From Phycisphaerales bacterium Planc_01 (GTDB taxonomy: Bacteria > Planctomycetota > Phycisphaerae > Sedimentisphaerales > Anaerobacaceae): a stretch of 64,000 nucleotides of DNA. The DNA is taken from contig LVBB01000016.1 of assembly GCA_001603075.1 (NCBI GenBank), positions 456,829 to 520,828 of the forward strand, read 5' to 3'. The notes beneath the pieces were generated by a model, which was not told where the DNA came from, did no database searches, and saw only the letters and a program-made list of their open reading frames with translations. The number at the start of each line of letters is the position of its first letter. Position 1 is the first letter of the stretch. Both the position numbers and the translations under genes were made by a program. Positions 7,273 to 16,067 of this stretch are shown one piece after another.

Positions 7273-9051
7273 TTAGACGATCTTCAACTCGGGCGATACA
7301 ATGCCCCTCGGCAGTTTCGCCTTGTAGTGCGTGTGCAGCAGTTCGTGCGATTTCTCGCTGAGCGGCCGCCCCAGAAATTCCCGGTACAGCCTCTGCACAT
7401 CCGGGTTCTCGTGACTGCGACGGATCGTCTTCTCGCGATCGAGACCGTAGAGCGCCTGGGCGCGCAACTTGAGACATTCCTCATCCAGCGGGATCGAATT
7501 GACCAGCGGATAGGGCTGGCCGCCGCCGCCGATGCACCCGCCGGGGCATCCCATCACCTCGACAAAGTGGAACCGACTGCGATCCTTGCGCACCATTTCG
7601 AGCACCTGGTGCGCGTTGCCCAAGCCGTGGGCCACCGCCAGGCGCAGCTCCTGGCCGTCCAGCATCACCTTGGCTTCCTTGACCCCCTTGAAGCCGCGAA
7701 TGTCGTTCAGCTCGATGTCGATCAGCGTTTCACCGGTATAGAGTTCGTAGGCCGTGCGAATCGCCGCTTCCATCACACCACCGGTGACGCCGAAGATGGC
7801 GCCGGCGCCGGAGGACAGGCCCAGCGGCTCGTCAAACTTCTCCGGCTTGATGTTGACGAAGTCGATGCCCGCCGACTTGGCCATCCAGACCAGCTCGCGC
7901 GTGGTGATGACGATATCGGTCGTCCGCATCCCGCGCACCTCCAGCTCCGGCCGGGCCGCCTCATACTTCTTGGCGGTGCAGCACATGAACGCCACGCTGA
8001 GGATCTTCTTGGGATCGACCTTGATCTTCTCGGCGAAGTACGTCTTGATCATCGCCGAGGCCATCGACATCGGCGACTTGGCCGTCGAGATGTTCTCGAT
8101 CAGGTCCGGGTAGAACTGCTCCATGTACTTCATCCACGCGCTGGAGCAGGAGGTGATCAGGGGCAGCGGGCCCTTGGACTGAACGCGTTCGAGGAATTCG
8201 CTGGCCTCCTCCATGATGGTCAGATCGGCGGAGAACTGCGTGTCGAAGACGTAGTTGAAGCCCATGTGCCGTAGCGTCGCGGCGATCTGGCCTTCCATGT
8301 TGCGTCCGGGCGGCAGGCCGAAGCCTTCACCGATGGCCGCGCGAACCGACGGCGCGACCTGCGCAACCGTGATTAGGTCCGGATCATTGAGCTTCTCGAA
8401 CAGGTCCTGGGTGTAGTTCTTCTCGACGAAGGAGGCCGTGGGGCAGACGTTGATGCACTGGCCGCAGGCTGTGCAGACGCTCTCGGCGAACGGCAGATTG
8501 TAGGCCGGCATGACGACTGTGTTGAACCCGCGATGGGCCTGCGTCAGGCAGTGGACGCCCTGGATTTCCGAGCACATCCGGACGCAGCGCCCACAGAGAA
8601 TGCACTTGTCCGGGTCGCGAATCACGCTGGTCGAGGACAGGTCCTTCTCGTAGTGCTTGCGCTCGCCCTCAAAATGCCGCTGCCGAATGCCCATCGAGTA
8701 GGCCAGCCGCTGCAATTCGCAGTTGCCGTCCCGATCGCAGGTGTGGCAGTCCATCGGGTGGTTGTCGAGCAGCAGTTCGACGATGTCCCGCCGAGCCCGG
8801 CGCAGCTCCTTGGTGTTGGTGTAGATCTTCATGCCGTCCGCCACAGGGTAGGCACAGGACGCCACGTAGTTGCGGACACCTTCGATCTGGACGATACAGA
8901 CGCGGCACGCCCCTTCGATCGACAGTTTGGGGTGATAGCACAGTCGCGGGATGCGGTATCCGCACTTGTCGGCCGCCTGCATGACCGTCTGTCCCGGATC
9001 GACCTTGTATTGCTGATCGTTTATCGTAATCGTGATCTTGTTGCTGTCCAT
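7273..9051 (-). CDS. hydA: [FeFe] hydrogenase catalytic subunit of an NAD-linked trimeric enzyme
   Basis: 592 residues. An N-terminal [2Fe-2S] domain (Cys 38, 49, 52, 66) is followed by the His-Cys cluster segment NHPMDCHTCDRDGNCELQ (98-114), two ferredoxin clusters (CILCGRCVRMC 150-160; CTACGQCINVC 193-203) and the H-cluster domain. H-cluster motifs are TSCSSAW (300-306), FMCCTAKK (355-362) and EVMGCPGGCIGGG (498-510). The first two deviate from the textbook TSCCPxW and MPCxxKxxE; the third is normal. With the NuoF and NuoE subunits in the same operon, the enzyme should couple NAD(H), and perhaps ferredoxin, to hydrogen. Bifurcation is inference. Confidence 0.95.
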   Translation of the reverse strand: MDSNKITITINDQQYKVDPGQTVMQAADKCGYRIPRLCYHPKLSIEGACRVCIVQIEGVRNYVASCAYPVADGMKIYTNTKELRRARRDIVELLLDNHPMDCHTCDRDGNCELQRLAYSMGIRQRHFEGERKHYEKDLSSTSVIRDPDKCILCGRCVRMCSEIQGVHCLTQAHRGFNTVVMPAYNLPFAESVCTACGQCINVCPTASFVEKNYTQDLFEKLNDPDLITVAQVAPSVRAAIGEGFGLPPGRNMEGQIAATLRHMGFNYVFDTQFSADLTIMEEASEFLERVQSKGPLPLITSCSSAWMKYMEQFYPDLIENISTAKSPMSMASAMIKTYFAEKIKVDPKKILSVAFMCCTAKKYEAARPELEVRGMRTTDIVITTRELVWMAKSAGIDFVNIKPEKFDEPLGLSSGAGAIFGVTGGVMEAAIRTAYELYTGETLIDIELNDIRGFKGVKEAKVMLDGQELRLAVAHGLGNAHQVLEMVRKDRSRFHFVEVMGCPGGCIGGGGQPYPLVNSIPLDEECLKLRAQALYGLDREKTIRRSHENPDVQRLYREFLGRPLSEKSHELLHTHYKAKLPRGIVSPELKIV

Positions 9052-9060
9052 GTGGAATCC

Positions 9061-10851
9061 TCAAACCTTCACAATGGCGTCAAACTTGCAGGTGTTGAAG
9101 CACATGCCGCACTTGACGCACTTGTCCTGATCGATGACGTGCGGCTTCTTCGCAGCGCCGGTGATCGCCCCCACGGGACAGACCCGGCGGCAGGCGCCAC
9201 AACCGACGCATTTCTCCGTGATTTGATACGTCACGAGATTCGTACAGGCCCTGGCCCGGCATCGTTTCTCGTGGATATGCTCCTCGTATTCCGCGCGGAA
9301 GTTCTTGATCGTGCTCAGGACCGGATTCGGGGCCGACTGGCCCAGACCGCACAGCGATGCCTTCCGGATCGTGTCACCCAGCCGTTCGAGCTTCTCGATG
9401 TCGCCCGCTTGGCCCTTGCCCTCGGTAATACGCGTGAGGATCTCCAGCATGCGCTTGGTGCCCTCGCGACACGGCGTGCACTTGCCGCACGATTCGTTCT
9501 GCGTGAACTCCAGGAAGAACTTGGCGATATCGACCATGCACGAGTCTTCGTCGATGACGATCATGCCGCCCGAGCCCATGATCGACCCGGCTCGCGCCAG
9601 GGAGTCGTAGTCGATCGGCGTATCGAGATACTCCTCCGGCAGGCAGCCGCCGGAAGGGCCGCCCGTCTGAACGGCCTTGAACTTCTTGCCGTCCGGGATG
9701 CCCCCTCCGACGTCATAGACGATCTCGCGAAGCGTCGTTCCCATGGGCACCTCGATCAGGCCCGTGTTGACGACCTTGCCCGCCAGGGCGAAGACCTTCG
9801 TCCCCTTGCTGGTCTCCGTCCCAACCGTCCGGAACCAGTTGGCGCCGTCCAGAATGATGACGGGGATGTTGGCCCAGGTCTCCACATTGTTGATCAGCGT
9901 AGGCTGGCCGAACAGACCTTTGACCGACGGATACGGCGGCCGCGGGCGAGGCATGCCACGCGCCCCTTCGATCGAATGGATCAGCGCCGTCTCCTCACCG
10001 CAGACGAAGGCGCCGGCGCCCAGTCGGATTTCGATATCGAACGAGAAGTCGGAACCCAGAATGTTGTCGCCCAGCAGGCCATGGGCCCGGGCGTCTTTGA
10101 TGGCCTTGGTAATCCGCTTGATGGCCAGCGGATACTCGGCGCGGATGTACACGATCCCTTTGCTGGCGCCGACGGCGTAACCCCCGATGGCCATGCCTTC
10201 GACAACCGTGTGCGGATCGCCCTCGATGGCGCTGCGATCCATGAACGCGCCGGGATCGCCCTCGTCGGCGTTGCAGATCACGTGCTTGGGCGTGGCCTTC
10301 TGGGCCGCCGCGAATTTCCATTTCAGTCCGGTCGGAAAACCGGCGCCGCCCCGGCCGCGAAGCCCGGACGTTTCGACTTCGGCCACCACCTGCGCCGGCG
10401 TCAGATCGGTGACCGCCTTGGCCAGCGCTTCATAGCCGCGAAGCGACAGGTAGTCGTCGATGTTCTCCGGATCGATAATGCCGCAGTTGCGAAGCGTAAT
10501 ACGCATCTGCTTGCCGAAGAACTTGGCGTCGCCGAACACGCGAAAGAACCGGTTGTACAAATGGTCTTCCTGGATCGCCAGCCGGGCCACAGGCCGACCA
10601 TGCACCAGATGCTCTTCGATGATCTCGGGAATGTCCGCCTCGGTCACGTGACCGTAGATCGTATAGCCCGGATTGACCACCACGATCGGACCCTTGTCGC
10701 ACATGCCCAGACAGCCCGACAGATGGATCGCCGCCTTGTCGTGCAGGCCGTGTTTGTCCAACTGCTCCTGCAACGCCGAGGTGAGCGTTCGCGCCCCGCT
10801 GTTGATGCACGGGGTGCCGTCACAAACAATGATTCCGTAGGTTGTAGCCAC
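9061..10851 (-). CDS. hydB: NuoF-type NADH-binding flavoprotein subunit of the hydrogenase
   Basis: About 596 residues with the fused layout of HydB/HndC: an N-terminal thioredoxin-like [2Fe-2S] domain (HLSGCLGMCDKGP), the NuoF core with the FMN/NADH-binding GLRGRGGAGFPTGLKW and FVCGEETALIHSIEG segments, the ESCGKCTPCREG cluster motif and two C-terminal [4Fe-4S] motifs (CVGCGACRRVCP, CVKCGMCFNTC). It oxidises or reduces NAD(H) for the complex. I use the GTG at 10851 with AGGGA seven bases upstream; a TTG at 10878 would overlap the preceding stop codon. Confidence 0.94.
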   Translation of the reverse strand: MATTYGIIVCDGTPCINSGARTLTSALQEQLDKHGLHDKAAIHLSGCLGMCDKGPIVVVNPGYTIYGHVTEADIPEIIEEHLVHGRPVARLAIQEDHLYNRFFRVFGDAKFFGKQMRITLRNCGIIDPENIDDYLSLRGYEALAKAVTDLTPAQVVAEVETSGLRGRGGAGFPTGLKWKFAAAQKATPKHVICNADEGDPGAFMDRSAIEGDPHTVVEGMAIGGYAVGASKGIVYIRAEYPLAIKRITKAIKDARAHGLLGDNILGSDFSFDIEIRLGAGAFVCGEETALIHSIEGARGMPRPRPPYPSVKGLFGQPTLINNVETWANIPVIILDGANWFRTVGTETSKGTKVFALAGKVVNTGLIEVPMGTTLREIVYDVGGGIPDGKKFKAVQTGGPSGGCLPEEYLDTPIDYDSLARAGSIMGSGGMIVIDEDSCMVDIAKFFLEFTQNESCGKCTPCREGTKRMLEILTRITEGKGQAGDIEKLERLGDTIRKASLCGLGQSAPNPVLSTIKNFRAEYEEHIHEKRCRARACTNLVTYQITEKCVGCGACRRVCPVGAITGAAKKPHVIDQDKCVKCGMCFNTCKFDAIVKV

Positions 10852-10870
10852 CGCAGGTTCCCTTCGTACT

Positions 10871-11227
10871 TTAGTCAATGACCCACTCTTGAATGACCTG
10901 GCCGTTCTTGAGGTGTCGTTCGATGATCTGCATCGCCCTGTCCTTGTCCACCTTGCCGTACTTGACCGGACTTTTTCCCGATTCGATCACTTCGACCGTC
11001 GGTTCGAGGTTGCATCGCCCGGCGCAGCCCTTCTGGCTGAGGTAGACATCGGTCAGCCCGAGACTGATCGCCTTCTGGAAGACCTCCATGACATCCTTGG
11101 ATCCGGCTGCGATCTCGCAGGTGGCCATCCCAACGTAGACGCGTTTGGTCGAGAGATATCCCTTCCCGATGATCCGACTGACCGCTTCGGCCCGTTTCTT
11201 CTTGATGAGGTCCAATGGAGTCGGCAT
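10871..11227 (-). CDS. (2Fe-2S) ferredoxin-like protein of the hydrogenase operon
   Basis: 118 residues in a thioredoxin-like [2Fe-2S] ferredoxin fold, with the ligand Cys spread over MATCEIAAGS and KGCAGRCNLEP. Proteins of this type sit just upstream of hydB in many NAD-linked [FeFe] hydrogenase operons and probably serve as an extra electron carrier or accessory subunit. The ATG at 11227 begins MPTPLDLIKKKR; the longer open frame upstream lies inside the kinase gene and is not used. It starts only four bases from the end of the kinase gene, consistent with a single transcript. Confidence 0.88.
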   Translation of the reverse strand: MPTPLDLIKKKRAEAVSRIIGKGYLSTKRVYVGMATCEIAAGSKDVMEVFQKAISLGLTDVYLSQKGCAGRCNLEPTVEVIESGKSPVKYGKVDKDRAMQIIERHLKNGQVIQEWVID

Positions 11228-11231
11228 TGTG

Positions 11232-13091
11232 TCAGTTCCTTTCGATCTGAAAAACGAACGAGTTGCCGTGTTCTCGAGGCTCGACCCGGATGCTGCCGCC
11301 GTGGCGCTCGATGATCTGCTTGGTGATGTACAGGCCCAGTCCGGTGCCTTTGACTTTCTTCGTTTCCGGGCTGTCCAGCCGTGAGAACTTCTGGAACAGC
11401 CGCGCCCTCTGCTCTTCGCTGATGGGCGTCGAGTCGTTGTAGACATCGACCTCAACTTTGCCGTTGACCGGTCGAGCGGTCACGCTGATCCGCCCGGCGT
11501 CCGGACTGTATTTGATCGCGTTGCTCACGAGATTGTTGGCCACGATCTGCATCAGGTCCGCGTCGGCCTGAACCGCCAGATCCGGGTCGATCTCGTTCGA
11601 AATGTTCAGCTTCTTGCGCAGCGAAATCGCCGCCAGGGAGTGAATCGACGCATCGAACACATCTTTCTTCAGACTGAGCGACGTCTTGTGCACGTCGAGT
11701 TCGCCGCGCTCGACCCGCCCGAGGTTCAGGAACTTCTTGACGGTCGCATCGAGATAATCCAGGTTCCGCGTGACCGAATCGAGCGCTTTTCGCTGTTTGA
11801 AGTTCACCATGCCGAGATAGCCGTCGCGCACCGCGTAGGCGTTCATCACCGCCGAGGCCAGGATGCCCTTGAGCTCGTGGGCGACGAACCCGATGAGGTC
11901 CACATAGCTCTTGTTCATCGCCGCCAGTTTCTCGTTGGAAACCCGCAGACTCTCCTGGCGTTCCTTCAAGCCGATGGCCATCGCATTGAAGGCCTCGGCC
12001 ATGCTGTTGATATCCTTGATGGACGTATTCGCGGTCACCTGGCAGCCCCAGTCACCCGAGGCCAGGCACTCGCTGGCGTGGACCACCTGCGTCAGGGGTC
12101 TGGAGATCGCACCGGCGAGAACGAACGAGAACAGCACGGCGATGAGGGTCACCACACCGACCGCCAGAAGGAAGATCACAAGCACCTGTCGGGCCATGTC
12201 GTAAAACGGCTGTTCGAGGGTCCCGACATAGAGGATGCCGATGACCTCGCCCTGGATGTTCTTGATCGGCTCGTAGGCCGTTTTGTACCAGTCCGTCACG
12301 ACAAATGCCCTGTCGTGCCAGACCTGCCCTTCCTTGACTACCTTCTCGTAAACCTGCGACGAGACCCTGGTTCCAATCGCCCGCTGACCGCTCTCGTCGG
12401 GGACGTTCGTCGATATCCTGACGTCGTCCTGGAAGATGGTCACGGTACCGACCGGTTTGCCGCGGTAGAGCTCTCTGCCATAGACCAGATCGCGGATGCG
12501 GTCGACGAACGTGTAGTCTCGATTGACGACGCGCCCGCCGTAGAAGACGCCATCCACCTGGCCCCTGCCGTTCATCACCGGCACGGCGTACTCCTTGACC
12601 ATCACATTGTCGAGCACCTCTCGCTCCGTCGGCCCGGCCATCGGAGTATCCTTGACCGGGATGGAACGTTTGCCCGCGAAGTCGCCCGGCATGGAGTCGA
12701 GTTCCTCGCGTGACATCCTTCGCGTCCCTCCCAGGGCCCGTCCGTCCGTGACGGCAATCCGCGCCAGGTCGCTCTGCAGACCCGCAAACTGCGAGGCCGC
12801 AACGTAACGCAGGTAATGCAGGTCCAGCCTCTGTCGCAACGCCTCGATGTCCCCCTCCGGAGAGATCAGTCGCAGACCCTGCCCGATTCGTTCGATTTCG
12901 GCGCTGTACACCATGCGGGCCACCTTCAGATCGTTGAGCACCTTTCGCTCGGCTCGTCCGAAGATGTCGTGCATGACGACGTAGTACCCCAGTAGCGCGA
13001 TCGACACCGAAAGCGTCAGGACCACCACAAGAAACGAGATCAGAATCCTCGTCTTGATCGACACCGGCGGCAATATCTGGCTATTTCCCAT
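11232..13091 (-). CDS. Sensor histidine kinase with periplasmic Cache domain
   Basis: About 619 residues. One transmembrane helix lies near residues 15-40 and another near 305-330; the roughly 260-residue segment between them contains VFYGGRVVNRDYTFVDRIRD, a single-Cache signature, so it probably binds a small extracellular ligand. A HAMP segment, the H-box GFVAHELKG and a GHKL ATPase domain (NNLVSNAIKYSP; GTGLGLYITKQIIERHGG) follow. It overlaps the end of rex by a few bases, so the two are translationally coupled. An orphan receiver protein ends the same operon and may be its partner. The ligand is unknown. Confidence 0.92.
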   Translation of the reverse strand: MGNSQILPPVSIKTRILISFLVVVLTLSVSIALLGYYVVMHDIFGRAERKVLNDLKVARMVYSAEIERIGQGLRLISPEGDIEALRQRLDLHYLRYVAASQFAGLQSDLARIAVTDGRALGGTRRMSREELDSMPGDFAGKRSIPVKDTPMAGPTEREVLDNVMVKEYAVPVMNGRGQVDGVFYGGRVVNRDYTFVDRIRDLVYGRELYRGKPVGTVTIFQDDVRISTNVPDESGQRAIGTRVSSQVYEKVVKEGQVWHDRAFVVTDWYKTAYEPIKNIQGEVIGILYVGTLEQPFYDMARQVLVIFLLAVGVVTLIAVLFSFVLAGAISRPLTQVVHASECLASGDWGCQVTANTSIKDINSMAEAFNAMAIGLKERQESLRVSNEKLAAMNKSYVDLIGFVAHELKGILASAVMNAYAVRDGYLGMVNFKQRKALDSVTRNLDYLDATVKKFLNLGRVERGELDVHKTSLSLKKDVFDASIHSLAAISLRKKLNISNEIDPDLAVQADADLMQIVANNLVSNAIKYSPDAGRISVTARPVNGKVEVDVYNDSTPISEEQRARLFQKFSRLDSPETKKVKGTGLGLYITKQIIERHGGSIRVEPREHGNSFVFQIERN

Positions 13092-13704
13092 CTTCCGAAG
13101 CATTGACGAAGTAGATCAGGTTCTCAAGTTCGCTTTCCAGATTGATGTTGTTGACGACGCACCCCTCGGGCGCCTTCAGACAGATCGGCGCGAAGTTCAG
13201 TACCCCCCGGATCCCGGCCGAAAGCATCAACTCCAGGACCTGCTGGGCCGCATAGTCCGGAACCGCGATGATCCCGATGACAACGTTGCGGCTCCCGACG
13301 AAAGCGACGAGGTCCTCCAGGGGCAGTACAGGCTGAGGCGAGTCCCTGTTGAACTTGACGGGGTCGATGTCAAACCCGGCTCCGACCTTGATCCCGCTCT
13401 TCTCCAGCCCACCATAATGAAAAAGGGCCTTGCCAATATTGCCCATGCCGATAACGACCACTTCCTGAAGCTGATCCTTGCCGAGGATCTTGTTGAGCTG
13501 TTCGCTCAACTCATCCACTTTATACCCGCCCCGACGGTTCCCCGTAATGCCAAAAAGCGAGAAATCCTTGCGGACCTGCGCCGCTGTGACCCCCGCCGCA
13601 TCGGCGAGATTGTCGGAGAAGACGCGCACGAAGTTCAGCGTCTTCAAACGATTCAATGCGTTCTTGTACCGGGACAGCCTGATGATGCAGCTTCTGTTGG
13701 CCAT
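13081..13704 (-). CDS. rex: Redox-sensing transcriptional repressor Rex
   Basis: 207 residues from the ATG at 13704 (MANRSCIIRLSRYKNAL). The N-terminal winged helix (about 1-80, with AAQVRKDFSLFG) binds DNA; the Rossmann domain contains VVIGMGNIGKAL for NAD(H), and the C-terminal swap helix ends the protein. Rex represses fermentative and hydrogen-metabolism genes when NADH is low and lets go when NADH is high. As first gene of the NAD-linked hydrogenase operon it most likely autoregulates the whole unit; a candidate operator lies upstream at 13837-13854. Confidence 0.95.
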   Translation of the reverse strand: MANRSCIIRLSRYKNALNRLKTLNFVRVFSDNLADAAGVTAAQVRKDFSLFGITGNRRGGYKVDELSEQLNKILGKDQLQEVVVIGMGNIGKALFHYGGLEKSGIKVGAGFDIDPVKFNRDSPQPVLPLEDLVAFVGSRNVVIGIIAVPDYAAQQVLELMLSAGIRGVLNFAPICLKAPEGCVVNNINLESELENLIYFVNASEDGK

Positions 13705-13799
13705 AGCGATCAACCCGACCTGAGGAGCTTATGCTATCGGCCTCGCACGTGATCGAGGCACATCGACAGTATTAACTACGCCCAAAGACAACATCTCGC

Positions 13800-13854
13800 A
13801 TTGTCGGCGAAACATAAGCACCAGTCAAGCATTTTGTTGTTATTTATGTCACAT
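13800..13854 (-). promoter_or_regulatory. Candidate promoter and Rex operator of the hydrogenase operon
   Basis: On the minus strand TTGACT (13823-13828) and GACAAT (13800-13805) are separated by exactly 17 bp, a plausible sigma-70-type pair. Just upstream at 13837-13854 the minus strand reads ATGTGACATAAATAACAA, which matches the Rex consensus TTGTGA-AN4-TTCACAA at about 10 of its 14 specified positions. The operator would sit at or upstream of the -35 box. The match is by eye. Confidence 0.5.
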
Positions 13855-14655
13855 TTATATACCCACCAAGACCACACAAAAGTAAGTCTCTTCACAAGCA
13901 TGACTTACGAGATAGCCCTCTCAAACACAGAGCCCCCAGATTCACACTTCTCCGCACAGATGCGCCCAGAGACCGGCGAATATCCGACCACACCGGCACG
14001 CCGGGACGAAGCTCCTTGCCGTCGCTGCCGCCCCGGGGAGTACTTCCTCACCGTCATTGCTCCGTGCTGATCTCATACGTTTCCCAGGCTCATACACCAT
14101 CGCGACTCGCTTGTTCCGTCAGCCCGAGGGGATTTCTGGGATAGACACGCGTGGCTACAGGGGGCACGAACGACGAGTCCTGATCCGATGCACACACGCC
14201 GAGCCGCGGATCGCCGGCACAGAGCAGGCACGCTGGCGTGGACGCGGGAAGAGCGCAAAAGGAAAGCCCCTGCGGTGCGGAGGGAGAGGAAGCGAGACTA
14301 CGCAGGGGCTTTAAGATGCTCTTAAGTTGTCAGTTGTCCCTTGTCGGGACCGTTCTTCTCTGTCCTGGCGTTACCAAACCTACGACCCGGCAAAACCTCG
14401 TGTTCAAAAAACCGGCCTCAAATTGTCCAAACGACCACCGGCTTGCCAGAACTCCACCGGCCAACATCGACCGCTGCTCATTTTGGATATTCGACCCACC
14501 CATAAAAGAAGCAACTATAGTATATGGCCGGTTCCCAACATGTGTCAAGTCGAATTCCGGCGCATTTCCAAAAAATAGCTCCCAATGGCCCAAAAAACAA
14601 GAAAAACGTTCGCCAGGCCCCTACAGGGCCGGCGCGTCCTTCCGTTTTCTTCGGA
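13855..14655. other. Intergenic region with one strong hairpin
   Basis: About 800 bp with no convincing gene. Short frames exist on both strands but lack ribosome sites and family features. At 14263-14274 and 14301-14312 a perfect 12-bp inverted repeat (AAAGCCCCTGCG and its complement) encloses a 26-base loop. No T-run follows, so this is a structured element rather than a clear terminator. The part from 14320 to 14600 is poorer in G+C than its surroundings. Confidence 0.5.
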
Positions 14656-15153
14656 TCAACGCCTTTGGAGCATCAGTTCGAGGTCTTCCTGCAACGCCTG
14701 GAGATCTTCTTCGTGCTCGACCTCCTGCTCGATGATTTGCAGGGCGATATTGTACGTAACCGGGTCGGCGGTGAGCGTCTTCTGCATCAGTTTCTGATAC
14801 GTGCTGATGGCGCACTGCTCGCCCTTGATGTTCTGCTCGAGGATCGTCTGCACGTAGGGGTCGTCCGGGGCATCGTAACCGCAGTTGGTCCACTTGTACC
14901 AGGCTTGGGGGGTCGTGATCGGGGTCCCGCCCAACTGGATAATCCGGTTGGTCAGCATCAGGGCGTGGTTCAACTCCTCCGTGGCGTGCTGCTCGAGCTC
15001 GACGATCACGGCGTCTTTCATCGGCCCTTTGACCACTTTGGCCCCCAGCCAGTACTGATAATAGGCCAGCCACTCATCACAATAGGCCCGATTCAGCAAC
15101 TCCAACAGCTCCTTGACATCCATTCCGACGATTTCGGTGCCTCTGGTTCCCAT
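14656..15153 (-). CDS. Ferritin-like (bacterioferritin/Dps-type) protein
   Basis: 165 residues forming a four-helix ferritin-like bundle. Iron-ligand residues can be seen in YCDEWLAYYQYW, EQHATEELNHALML, EQNIKGEQCAISTYQ and IEQEVEHEEDLQAL. A perfect Shine-Dalgarno (AAGGAGG) stands before the ATG at 15153, so the longer open frame is not used. It likely stores iron or detoxifies peroxide in the cytoplasm. It is divergent from a rubrerythrin-like gene, and the two probably form an oxidative-stress pair in an anaerobe. I cannot decide between a Dps-like and a bacterioferritin-like assembly. Confidence 0.88.
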   Translation of the reverse strand: MGTRGTEIVGMDVKELLELLNRAYCDEWLAYYQYWLGAKVVKGPMKDAVIVELEQHATEELNHALMLTNRIIQLGGTPITTPQAWYKWTNCGYDAPDDPYVQTILEQNIKGEQCAISTYQKLMQKTLTADPVTYNIALQIIEQEVEHEEDLQALQEDLELMLQRR

Positions 15154-15503
15154 CGTTTGCCTCCTTAACTTGTGTGCCTGCAAGCACATGTTCCAACCCT
15201 GTCCGTGTTGCGAGAAGCGGCGCACCTTCCGGCAAAACCGAGGAGATCGCATTCGCCTTCGGCTCTATTTTTGCCGCAGACCGCCGCAAGTCAAGTGCCC
15301 AATCGAAACATTTCGGTTTCTCAGAACATAAGGCCCGTTCGGCAGTAGGACTATGTCGTGTCACCGAACAGGCGACGGCACGGCGAGCATCGAGATGCTG
15401 TATCCCGGCGACCCGGATACCTCTGGAATGTGCGGCGGACCAGCAGGTTGCGAAGCCCCTGGCTGCCATGCGGCTCTCACGTCAGTTGTTGAAAGGAAGG
15501 TCA
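15154..15503. other. Divergent intergenic region between ferritin-like and rubrerythrin-like genes
   Basis: 350 bp that must hold the promoters of both genes. I see no clear -35/-10 pair, no Fur-box or PerR-box palindrome and no repeat. Only the two ribosome binding sites at its ends are evident. Confidence 0.4.
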
Positions 15504-16004
15504 ATGGACATATTTGAATTCGCAATGGAGAAGGAAACGTACGCCGAGCAATTCTACCGGGAATTGGCCGACCGGACCGACAGCACGGGACTCAAGAACA
15601 TACTGAACATGCTGGCGGAGGAGGAAGTCAAACACTACCGGACGGTGCAGGCCATGCAGACTCAGGCGGGCGGAAAGCCGACCTCCACGCCTGTGCTCAA
15701 GAGGGCCGAGGAGGTGTTCGACAGGATGAGGGACGGCGCGGAGAGATTCGATTTCGGCGGCGGCGAGGTCAATCTGTATCGCAAGGCCTGCGAGATCGAG
15801 AAACAAAGCCGGGATTTCTACTCACAGAAGGCAACCGAAGTCCGCAACGACGACCACAAAGCGATCTTCCAGCAACTGGCCGAGGAGGAGAACAAGCACT
15901 TGACGCTGGTCCAGCGGCTCTGCGATTTCGTGGCCAGGCCGGAGACATTCCTCGAAGACGCCGAGATGTACCACTTCGACGATTACGTGGAGGGAGAGTT
16001 CTGA
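15504..16004 (+). CDS. Rubrerythrin-family (ferritin-like diiron) protein
   Basis: 166 residues, start MDIFEFAMEKETYAEQFYRE with GGAAGG upstream. Two helix pairs carry the diiron ligands: EKETYAEQFY with LAEEEVKHYRTV, and CEIEKQSRDFY with LAEEENKHLTLV. There is no C-terminal rubredoxin domain, so this is a rubrerythrin-like ferritin domain protein rather than a classical rubrerythrin. Such proteins reduce peroxide or handle iron in anaerobes. It is transcribed away from the ferritin-like gene. Confidence 0.88.
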   Translation: MDIFEFAMEKETYAEQFYRELADRTDSTGLKNILNMLAEEEVKHYRTVQAMQTQAGGKPTSTPVLKRAEEVFDRMRDGAERFDFGGGEVNLYRKACEIEKQSRDFYSQKATEVRNDDHKAIFQQLAEEENKHLTLVQRLCDFVARPETFLEDAEMYHFDDYVEGEF

Positions 16005-16067
16005 GGCCAGAGGGCCGAAAGACCCTGGATCGGCCTCAAAGCCTCCGTGACAGCGGCTCAATGCGTT

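Noticed and set aside
8533-10881. 782-residue open frame on the plus strand
   Set aside because: Antisense to hydA and hydB; rich in Arg, Asp and His with no recognisable fold.
14330-14593. 87-residue open frame on the minus strand
   Set aside because: No ribosome site, no family resemblance and no conserved context; treated as intergenic.
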